From Candidatus Nealsoniibacteriota bacterium (GTDB lineage: Bacteria; Patescibacteriota; Minisyncoccia; Minisyncoccales; RBG-13-42-11): 36,262 bases of DNA. The notes under the pieces are model-generated. The model was not told the DNA's origin and ran no database searches. It saw only the letters and a program-made list of their open reading frames with translations. The DNA is taken from positions 1-36,262 of the forward strand of contig JAHXGL010000006.1 of NCBI GenBank assembly GCA_019923655.1, given 5' to 3'. Both the position numbers and the translations under genes were made by a program. This document shows, in pieces, positions 1 to 7,275 of the stretch. Numbering within the stretch: the first letter of the stretch is position 1; each line of letters begins with the position of its first letter.

Positions 1-12
1 ATAAATAAACTT

Positions 13-86
13 TGGTGGACCCGCGGGGAATCGAACCCCGGACTCAACTATGCCATAGTCGCGTGTTACCGCTATACCACGGGCCC
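13..86 (-). tRNA. tRNA-Ala (GGC)
   Basis: RC: GGGCCCG TG...CGACT ATGGCAT AGTTG...GGGG TTCGATT CCCC...CGGGTCC A CCA. Anticodon GGC, G3.U70 identity pair, 3' CCA encoded. Confidence 0.93.
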
Positions 87-89
87 GTA

Positions 90-161
90 TGCCCCTACCA
101 GGAGTCGGACCTGGATCTTCACGTTAGGAATGTGATGCTCTATCCGTTGAGCTACAGGGGC
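90..161 (-). tRNA. tRNA-Arg (CCT)
   Basis: RC: GCCCCTG TA GCTC...GAGC A TCACA TTCCTAA CGTGA...CAGG TCCGACT CCTGG... acceptor closes to GGGGC A. Anticodon CCT, no encoded CCA. Confidence 0.9.
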
Positions 162-272
162 AGTATTTTAATATCAAAATAGCATATTTTTTTGTTGCTG
201 GCAATGGAATTTAATACTAAAAAAAGAAAAAATAATGAATAAAATAGTCATTAAGACGACTATTTTAAATTT

Positions 273-346
273 GGTGGCATAGGAGATTCGAACTCCTCCC
301 GGCAACTCCACAGGTTGCAGTGCGAAACCACTACACTAATGCCACC
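273..346 (-). tRNA. tRNA-His (GTG)
   Basis: RC: G-1 GTGGCAT...GCAAC CTGTGGA GTTGC...GGAG TTCGAAT CTCC...ATGCCAC C73. Anticodon GTG with the G-1:C73 His identity pair. Confidence 0.92.
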
Positions 347-414
347 ATACATAAGGATTTTGTATGGAAACTTTTTTGCGAATTTTACAAAGAACAATCC
401 CGCCCTTCCAGCGG

Positions 415-488
415 TCTCCCTGGCAGGACTCGAACCTGCAACCTACTGCTTAGAAGGCAATCGCTCTGTCCAGTTGAGCTACAGGGAG
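415..488 (-). tRNA. tRNA-Arg (TCT)
   Basis: RC: CTCCCTG TA GCTC...GAGC G ATTGC CTTCTAA GCAGT...GCAGG TTCGAGT CCTGC CAGGGAG A. Anticodon TCT. Confidence 0.92.
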
Positions 489-617
489 ATATTAGAAAAT
501 TATCCAACTAATATTATAATAACATAAGCCAGCTAAAAGCCAATAAACCATTTAGGACACCCCTAATACAAAGAGGGATAGACAAAAAATTGTTTTATTG
601 ATAGTATAATTAAAATT

Positions 618-896
618 ATGTCATCGCAAAATTACAAAGCTTATTCTTCGTCTTCTAAATCCATCCAGAACTTGGAAACGAATAAATTTTCTTCACCTAA
701 AAAAAAGTTAGGAGAGTGGCAGGTAAACAAAGAACAATGTCTTGGCTGCGGGTTATGCGAAAGCTTGTGCCCTGAAATTTTTGAAATGAAAGACGGCAAA
801 TCTCAAATAAAAAATGGGGCAGATTTTGACAAAAACAAAACCTGCCTTATTGAAGCTGTAGAGGCTTGCCCAGCCAAAGCAATAGTAAGGCAATAG
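618..896 (+). CDS. Ferredoxin (Fe-S cluster, CxxCxxCxxxCP motif)
   Basis: ORF with QCLGCGLCESLCPEIF...CLIEAVEACPAKAI; TATAAT at 605-610. Confidence 0.85.
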   Translation: MSSQNYKAYSSSSKSIQNLETNKFSSPKKKLGEWQVNKEQCLGCGLCESLCPEIFEMKDGKSQIKNGADFDKNKTCLIEAVEACPAKAIVRQ

Positions 897-898
897 TC

Positions 899-975
899 TC
901 TCAAACCATCCTCCAGAGGAGGAGGGTTTGAGAACGCAGTCTCCCGAACTCTCCTCTTTTGGAGGAGGGTTCGGA
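899..975. repeat. Pair of tandem palindromic hairpins (CCTCC/GGAGG core)
   Basis: TCTCAAACCATCCTCC-AGA-GGAGGAGGGTTTGAGA followed by TCCCGAACTCTCCTC-TTTT-GGAGGAGGGTTCGGA; the two units resemble each other. Confidence 0.75.
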
Positions 976-1008
976 CATAAAATTTAGAAACGTAGAAAAA
1001 ACATAACA

Positions 1009-1602
1009 ATGATTAATTTAACTGATGAAAATTTTGACAAAGAAATTCAAAATACTAAAAAAATAGTTTTAGTTGATTTCTGGGCTGATTGGTGTCTTCC
1101 CTGTAAAACATTTAGTCCGATTCTACAAAGAATAGCTAAAGAGCTTGAAAAAGAAATTGTCTTTGCTAAAGTAAACATTGATGAAGCGCCGCTTGCCGCT
1201 ACCAAATTTAACGTTGAAGAAATACCGACAATTTTTGTTTTCAAAAATGGAAAATTAATTGATAAATCTATTGGCTTAAAAACAGAAATCATAATTAAGC
1301 AATGGCTAAAAACTATTCTGGAAGAATATACTAAAAAGGATATTGAAAAGACAATCAAGCAATACGAGAAATACGCAGAAGAAAATGGGTTTAAGTTAAA
1401 TCCTGAAAAAAATGTGGTTAATGGAATAGCTAAAGGCTTATTGGCGAATGAAAAGAGATACGGAGAAAGATATTGTCCCTGCAGAAGGGTTAAAGGAAAC
1501 AAAGAAGAAGATAAAAATAAAATTTGTCCATGCCAATGGCACAAAAAAGAGATTGAAAAACAAGGACATTGTCTTTGCCAATTATTTTACAAAAATACAT
1601 GA
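1009..1602 (+). CDS. Thioredoxin fused to a ferredoxin-thioredoxin reductase catalytic-chain-like domain
   Basis: N-terminal thioredoxin (DFWADWCLPCK, EEIPTIFVFKNGK); C-terminal YCPCRR...ICPCQWHKKEIEKQGHCLCQLF is the FTR-beta CPC/CPC/CxC signature. Confidence 0.85.
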   Translation: MINLTDENFDKEIQNTKKIVLVDFWADWCLPCKTFSPILQRIAKELEKEIVFAKVNIDEAPLAATKFNVEEIPTIFVFKNGKLIDKSIGLKTEIIIKQWLKTILEEYTKKDIEKTIKQYEKYAEENGFKLNPEKNVVNGIAKGLLANEKRYGERYCPCRRVKGNKEEDKNKICPCQWHKKEIEKQGHCLCQLFYKNT

Positions 1603-3749
1603 AGAATAAAATTACAAAAATTTACCCGCCTAAATTTTCCGAAGGAAAGCTTGGGCAGGTAAAAAAAAGAGATGGAACTATTGTAAATTTTGACCATCAA
1701 AAAATCACTGACGCTATCTTTAAAGCCATTACCGCTACAGGGCAAGGCGATGGGAAAAAGACAAAAAAAATAGGAGATAGGGTTGTCCAGATTTTGAGCA
1801 GACGTTTTAAGAAAGATGAAATACCTTCTGTTGAGCAAATCCAGGATATTATTGAAGAAGTTTTAATTTTAGAGGGTCTGGTAGAAACAGCCAAGGCCTA
1901 TATTTTATACCGTGAGCAAAGAAGGAGAATCAGGGAAGCAGTAGCGGTTTCAGAAGAGGCGACAGAAAGGGTTGACCAGTATTTAGAAAAAATGGATTGG
2001 GAGATTAAGGAAAACGCTAATATGGCTTTTTCCCTGCAGGGGCTGAATCATTACGGAGTTTCCGGCATTGTCAAGAAATATTGGCTTAATAAAGTTTATC
2101 CAAAAGAAATTAGAGAAGCGAATGAATCAGGAGATTTGCACCTTCACAACTTAGACACTTTAGCGGTTTATTGTTCGGGATGGGATTTGTATGATTTATT
2201 ATTAAAAGGTTTTGGCGGTGTTTCCGGGAAAATGTCTTCCAAGCCGGCAAAACATTTCAGGAGCGCTTTGGGCCAGGCCGTAAATTTTCTATTTACTATT
2301 ACAGGCGAAGTTGCCGGCGCCGTAAGTTTTTCAAACTTTGACACTCTTTTAGCCCCTTTTATCCGTTACGACAACTTAAACTATCAACAAACAAAACAAG
2401 CTCTTCAGGAATTTTTGTTCAATATGGCAACGCCGACTCGGGTCGGCTTTCAAAATCCTTTTAGCAATATTACTTTAGATCTTCGGCCTTCTTCTGTTTT
2501 TGCCAAACAGCCAGTGATTATTGGCGGAAAACCGCAAAAAGAAACTTATAGCGAATTTGAAGAAGAAATGAAAATATTTAACAAGGCCTTTTATGATGCA
2601 ATGCTGGAAGGCGATAAGGATAATCGGCCGTTCTCGTTTCCAATTCCAACAATAAACATTACTAAAGATTTTCCCTGGGACGAACCTGCTTTTGACGGAA
2701 TTTTTGAGGCCTCGGCAAAATACGGAATAAATTATTTTGCCAATTATATTAACTCTGATATGAATCCTGAGGATGTTAGAAGCATGTGTTGTCGATTGAG
2801 AATTGACTTACGGGAACTTCACAACCGAGGCGGAGGCGGATTGTTTGGCAGTGGAAGTAATACCGGCAGTATTGGCGTGTGCACAATCAATATGCCCAGA
2901 ATTGGTTATTTGTCTAAAACAAAAAAAGATTTTTTTCAAAAATTAGGAGAGGCAATGGATTTGGCAAAAGAAAGTTTGGAGACAAAAAGAAAGACGATTG
3001 AAAACTTTATTGAAAAAGGATTATATCCTTTTTCCAGAGTTTATCTTCAGGGAATAAAAAAAATGCGAGGCGCTTATTATGCTAACCACTTTGCAACCAT
3101 AGGCTTAGTAGGAATGAACGAAGCGCTTTTGAATTTTATCGGTGAAAATATCGCCTCAAAAAGAGGGAGAAGATTTGCCATTGAGGTCTTGGATTTTATG
3201 AGAACCAAAATAGTAAAATACCAGAAAGAAACCGGAAATATCTATAATTTAGAACAAACTCCGGCCGAATCCACTGCTTACAGATTAGCCCAAAAAGACA
3301 AAACTAAATATCCGGACATTATTACAGCTGGAACAAAAAAAGTTCCGTATTACACTAATAGTTCGCAATTACCGGTTAACTATACTGATGATATTTTTGA
3401 TGCCCTTAAACTTCAAGATGAGTTAACTTGCAAATATACGGGAGGCAGTGTTTTTCATCTTTTTTTAGGCGAAAGAGTTTCTGATATTCAAACGGTTAAA
3501 AATTTGATCAAGAAGATTTTTGAAAACTTTCACTTGCCCTATATTACACTTACACCCAGCTTCAGTATCTGCCCCAGTCACGGTTATTTAGAGGGAGAAC
3601 ATTTTGAATGTCCAAAATGCGCCATAAAACAGCCCTGCGAAGTTTATTCAAGGGTAGTGGGGTACCTCCGCCCCATACAACAGTGGAATGCCGGAAAACA
3701 ACAAGAGGCGCGAGAACGGAAATTGTTTAAAATTTCTAAAATAATTTAA
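1599..3749 (+). CDS. nrdD: Anaerobic (class III) ribonucleoside-triphosphate reductase
   Basis: ATP-cone N-terminus, MCCRLRIDLRELHNRGGGGLFGSG, CPSHGYLEGEHFECPKC zinc site, glycyl-radical motif RVVGYLRPIQQWNAGKQQE. Start reassigned from 1569 to 1599 because it gives an ATGA overlap with the upstream stop. Confidence 0.93.
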   Translation: MKNKITKIYPPKFSEGKLGQVKKRDGTIVNFDHQKITDAIFKAITATGQGDGKKTKKIGDRVVQILSRRFKKDEIPSVEQIQDIIEEVLILEGLVETAKAYILYREQRRRIREAVAVSEEATERVDQYLEKMDWEIKENANMAFSLQGLNHYGVSGIVKKYWLNKVYPKEIREANESGDLHLHNLDTLAVYCSGWDLYDLLLKGFGGVSGKMSSKPAKHFRSALGQAVNFLFTITGEVAGAVSFSNFDTLLAPFIRYDNLNYQQTKQALQEFLFNMATPTRVGFQNPFSNITLDLRPSSVFAKQPVIIGGKPQKETYSEFEEEMKIFNKAFYDAMLEGDKDNRPFSFPIPTINITKDFPWDEPAFDGIFEASAKYGINYFANYINSDMNPEDVRSMCCRLRIDLRELHNRGGGGLFGSGSNTGSIGVCTINMPRIGYLSKTKKDFFQKLGEAMDLAKESLETKRKTIENFIEKGLYPFSRVYLQGIKKMRGAYYANHFATIGLVGMNEALLNFIGENIASKRGRRFAIEVLDFMRTKIVKYQKETGNIYNLEQTPAESTAYRLAQKDKTKYPDIITAGTKKVPYYTNSSQLPVNYTDDIFDALKLQDELTCKYTGGSVFHLFLGERVSDIQTVKNLIKKIFENFHLPYITLTPSFSICPSHGYLEGEHFECPKCAIKQPCEVYSRVVGYLRPIQQWNAGKQQEARERKLFKISKII

Positions 3750-3752
3750 CTT

Positions 3753-4529
3753 ATGCGCGAGATTGAAATCGGAGGTTTGCAAAAAACCACTCTTATTGAT
3801 TATCCGGGCAAAATAGCTTGCACGGTTTTTCTTATTGGCTGCAATTTTCGCTGCCCATGGTGTTATTCAGCAGAACTTGTCTTGCCTGGCAAAATTAAAA
3901 AACAGCCGCGAATCTCCGAGAAGGAGTTTTTTACTTTCTTAAAAGAAAAAAAAGGATTATTGGAAGGAGTAGCAATTTGCGGCGGCGAACCTTGTATAAA
4001 CAAAAAATTGCCAGATTTTATTAAAAAGATTAAAAAACTTGGCTATTTAATAAAACTTGATACTAATGGTTCTGACCCGGCAATGCTACTAAAATTAATT
4101 AATGAAAAATTGGTTGATTATGTCGCAATGGATATTAAGGCGCCAATCAACGCCAAAATGCAAAATGTAAAATGCAAAATGCAAAATGACAGATTGAAAA
4201 TTAAAAATAGATATGAACAAGTTGTTGGCGCAAAGGTTAATATGGGAAAGATTAAAAAGAGTATTGAGATTATTAAAAATTCTGACGTTGATTATGAGTT
4301 TAGAACAACTGTTGTCCCTGTCCTTCACACAAAAGAAGATGTTATTCAAATGGCTAAAGATATTTCTCCCGCCAAAAGATATTTTTTACAAAATTTCCGG
4401 CCTGAAAAAACAATTGACCCGGAATATGAAAAATGCAGATCCTTTAATCAGGAAGAATTAAAATCAATACAGAAAGGATGTAATAAATATGTGCTTACTA
4501 AATTAAGAGGTGCGCTATTCTTAAAATAG
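3753..4529 (+). CDS. nrdG: Anaerobic ribonucleotide reductase activating protein (radical SAM)
   Basis: GGLQKTTLIDYPGKIACTVFLIGCNFRCPWCYS (CxxxCxxC), CGGEPCI; directly downstream of nrdD. Confidence 0.9.
   Translation: MREIEIGGLQKTTLIDYPGKIACTVFLIGCNFRCPWCYSAELVLPGKIKKQPRISEKEFFTFLKEKKGLLEGVAICGGEPCINKKLPDFIKKIKKLGYLIKLDTNGSDPAMLLKLINEKLVDYVAMDIKAPINAKMQNVKCKMQNDRLKIKNRYEQVVGAKVNMGKIKKSIEIIKNSDVDYEFRTTVVPVLHTKEDVIQMAKDISPAKRYFLQNFRPEKTIDPEYEKCRSFNQEELKSIQKGCNKYVLTKLRGALFLK
4153..4210 (+). repeat. In-frame heptanucleotide (CAAAATG)n repeat inside nrdG
   Basis: CAAAATGCAAAATGTAAAATGCAAAATGCAAAATGAC; encodes AKMQNVKCKMQND. Confidence 0.8.
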
Positions 4530-4710
4530 CTCGAGTGAATTTCGCCCCTCGCTTCGCTCGGGGCGACCGCGAGGCCAAAAAATGAAATGTCTTCGCCGCG
4601 TTCTTTGACAATTTCAAGTTTTAGCGAGCTTGGTGCCAAGTACCCATTTTTTAGACAGATTGTCTCTCCGCGATTTCCCGGATTAATGGGTTGTTGAATT
4701 CGACTTTTGA

Positions 4711-5196
4711 CTATACCTTATTTTCCTTCTGGTCGTTTTCTTTATTCCCTGTCTCCTTTTTGATAATAGACCAATGATAAAGGAATAAAGGTAGGCCAAT
4801 CAAAATCTTAGCTAAACTTGAGGAAGCCTCTCGGTGCCGGCGGACAGCGACAGGGTCAATTTCCATTCTTCTTTCCTCCCACTCCTCAAAAGCAACCATC
4901 CACCTATCAAACTGCTTTTTTTCTGCTTCAGAAAGGCATATTTCTTTTTCTTCTATTTCTGGCTGGTTTTTTTCAGTATCTATTTCTTCAGGTATGGGCA
5001 TTGGAAATGACCAAGGAGCATGAGGCGGCTGTTGATGCCAAAGCCGTTCTTGTCTTTCAACTTCGGTAAAAACAAAGGCTTTTAATCCCATCTCCAAAAA
5101 ACGAACTCCCCCAGCAATCAAAAGCGCCAAGCCAATCAAAGAAAAAAGATAAAGATAAATTGTGCGAATCAGAGGATAATGTTTTTTATTCAACAT
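4711..5196 (-). CDS. Hypothetical membrane protein with two predicted TM helices
   Basis: Hydrophobic segments LYLFSLIGLALLIAGGVRFLEMGL and ASSSLAKILIGLPLFLYHWSIIKK. Confidence 0.55.
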   Translation of the reverse strand: MLNKKHYPLIRTIYLYLFSLIGLALLIAGGVRFLEMGLKAFVFTEVERQERLWHQQPPHAPWSFPMPIPEEIDTEKNQPEIEEKEICLSEAEKKQFDRWMVAFEEWEERRMEIDPVAVRRHREASSSLAKILIGLPLFLYHWSIIKKETGNKENDQKENKV

Positions 5197-5239
5197 AATT
5201 TTTTTCTAAATTAGATTATCTGTTTCGACCTTTTGTTTA

Positions 5240-5312
5240 ATAGTCTAACATGTTAGACACTCGGTGTCTAACACCTGGTGCCTAACACCTCCACTCGGTG
5301 CCTAACACCTCC
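5240..5312. repeat. Intergenic palindromic/tandem repeats (GTCTAACATGTTAGAC; GGTGCCTAACACC units)
   Basis: Perfect palindrome GTCTAACATGTTAGAC, AGACAC-TCG-GTGTCT hairpin, repeated ...GGTG(C/T)CTAACACCT units. Confidence 0.7.
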
Positions 5313-5331
5313 ATAAATAACTAATCTTCAA

Positions 5332-6159
5332 TCATAATATTTTCTTTTGCAACTCAATCAAAGTAATTTCAGGCGGACAATTAAATCTGATTGGTAAAAT
5401 AGAGGTGCCAATCCCTCGGTTAACATATAAATAAGTGTCTTCTATTCTAAAAAGCCCGCTAGTATATTTCCGACCATATTTTGAAAGGGGCTGGATTAAT
5501 CTACCGACAATCGGAATATTAACTTGGCCGCCGTGAGTATGACCAACCAAGACCAAATCTATTTTTTCTTTTACCGCTTCATTGATTATCTCTGCCGCGT
5601 GAGCTAATAAAATTTTGGGGGGCTCATTTTCTATCCCGACCATTGCTTTTGACAAATTGGCGCGACGGGTCCAGGGATCATCTACTCCGACTAAATAAAT
5701 GTGTTCATTATTAAGAATTAGTTTTTTGTTTTCGTTGTCTAAAATAGTGATTCCGCTTTCTATTAGATAATTTTTTACAAATTTAGTATCGTGATTACCC
5801 AAAACTCCGAATATCCGATTTTCGTATTTTTCTCCTAATTTCTGCCAAAAAATTTTGACGGAATTTAACTTTCTATCAGTTATCGCTTTTGTGATTGGGT
5901 CAACAAAGTCTCCGGTAATAAAAACAAAATCCGGGTTCAATTTTTCAAGCATTTCTAAAACCTTTTTTTCTCGGCTGCCAAACCATAAAGAATGAAAATC
6001 TGAAAGCTGAACAATTTTTACTCCGTCAAATCTCTGGGGTAAATTTTCAATAGCAATAACCTGTTTTTCAATTTGAATATTATTTGGCTCAAAAAATAAA
6101 ATGTAATAACCAAAAACCAAAAATAGGGGTAAAAATATTATTAGAATTATTTTATTCAT
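5332..6159 (-). CDS. Metallophosphoesterase (calcineurin-like, YaeI-type)
   Basis: QLSDFHSLWFG, FITGDFVD, GNHD, GHTHGGQV motifs; N-terminal TM/signal. Confidence 0.88.
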   Translation of the reverse strand: MNKIILIIFLPLFLVFGYYILFFEPNNIQIEKQVIAIENLPQRFDGVKIVQLSDFHSLWFGSREKKVLEMLEKLNPDFVFITGDFVDPITKAITDRKLNSVKIFWQKLGEKYENRIFGVLGNHDTKFVKNYLIESGITILDNENKKLILNNEHIYLVGVDDPWTRRANLSKAMVGIENEPPKILLAHAAEIINEAVKEKIDLVLVGHTHGGQVNIPIVGRLIQPLSKYGRKYTSGLFRIEDTYLYVNRGIGTSILPIRFNCPPEITLIELQKKIL

Positions 6160-6313
6160 TTTAGGTTTTAATTTTTCTTCGACGACCGAGCCCTGCAGGG
6201 GCGAGGCGAAATGTTTGACAAATTCTTCCGTGTGCGGAGTGTGGGATTCGAACCTACGCTCTTTTAAATAACCTTAAACAACCTCAATGGTTGTTTATTG
6301 TGTTCAAGCAAAA

Positions 6314-6774
6314 AACTCAAGCAGGCAATAAGCCGAATTTTGTCTTGCCCGCCTAAATTTCTTCGAAATTTTGGCGGGCGTGGACAATCATCTATCTGGG
6401 CCAAAAATTACTCTTTGGCTCAAGCGAGCTACTTTTTTACCCTCTCTTTTGTTAAAAAGATGGGGGTTTGCTCTTGCACCCAGTAAGGATTTAGCCGTTT
6501 CATTCTTAAAGTTTCCAATAAGATTCGCCAAGCGCATAACAAATGCGCTCGGCGCTTCAGCGCTTTCGCGCTTCAGCGTCACTGTTCGCACCTCTAGCCT
6601 CACGGCCGACAGCTGTTAGCTGCTACTTTCAATGGTGTTCGGACTTTCCTCCCCCCACCACTTTATACGGACTTTCATTTTATTTATAAATTCTGTATTG
6701 AGAATAACTTTGTAAAATTTGTTTTGGAAGCCTGTATAAAGTGAAGGGGGGCGATTGCCTCGCCTACTTGAGTT
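6314..6774 (-). ncRNA. rnpB: RNase P RNA (bacterial class A)
   Basis: RC contains GAGGAAAGTCCGAACACC (P4 5' side) and GACAAAATTCGGCTTATTGCC (3' conserved segment). P1 closes AACTCAAGTAGGC (6762-6774) with GCCTGCTTGAGTT (6314-6326); GTATAAAGTGGTGGGGGG pairs with CCCCCCTTCACTTTATAC (P3). Confidence 0.93.
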
Positions 6775-6831
6775 GATTTTATTTTAACAAAAAAGAAATA
6801 ACTATCAATGATTTTAAGCCACATTTCTGTT

Positions 6832-7275
6832 TCAAAACATTTTCTGAGCGCTACCCTGATTATTTAATGCTTCATTAGCCAGCTTATCCGCTTCTTTGTT
6901 TTTTAGCCGAGAAATAAGGGTAAATTTTATTTTTTTGAAATCAATTCTTAAATTCCAAACCAACAAAAACAATGTTTGAATTCTTGGTTCCAGAATTTTA
7001 TATTCTCCCCTTAAATGCTTTATTAAAAGTTCTGAATCTGTTTTTACTTCAATTTCTGAATTTTTGGCTAATTTTTTTCCAAACAAAGCTTTAAATTTTT
7101 TCAAAGCAAAAACCACAGCCTGATATTCGGCCTCATTATTGGTTAAATTATCTCCTAAATATTCCGAGTATCTTTTAATGGGTTGGTTTTTTTCATTGCA
7201 AAAAACAACCCCAATAGCTGATGGCCCTGGATTATTGCGCGAACTGCCGTCTGTGTAAATAATAATCTTTTTCAT
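6832..7275 (-). CDS. RNase HI family protein
   Basis: IIIYTDGSSRNNPGPSAIGVV...NNEAEYQAVVFALK...KTDSELLIKHLRGEYK...KNKEADKLANEA. Confidence 0.88.
   Translation of the reverse strand: MKKIIIYTDGSSRNNPGPSAIGVVFCNEKNQPIKRYSEYLGDNLTNNEAEYQAVVFALKKFKALFGKKLAKNSEIEVKTDSELLIKHLRGEYKILEPRIQTLFLLVWNLRIDFKKIKFTLISRLKNKEADKLANEALNNQGSAQKMF

Noticed and set aside
315-527. Overlapping 63-70 aa ORFs
   Set aside because: They lie across the tRNA-His and tRNA-Arg(TCT) genes; no protein-like composition.
1047-1544. 165-aa minus-strand ORF
   Set aside because: Antisense shadow of the Trx-FTR gene, which has clear domain motifs on the plus strand.
4448-4639. 63-aa minus ORF containing GLAVAPSEARGEIH
   Set aside because: It overlaps the nrdG end and the GC-rich repeat; more likely repeat sequence than a gene.
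5240-5312. Possible CRISPR array
   Set aside because: Repeat units are short palindromes of unequal spacing without spacers of constant length; no cas genes in the window.
6371-6619. ORFs on both strands, 62-82 aa
   Set aside because: They fall inside the RNase P RNA gene.
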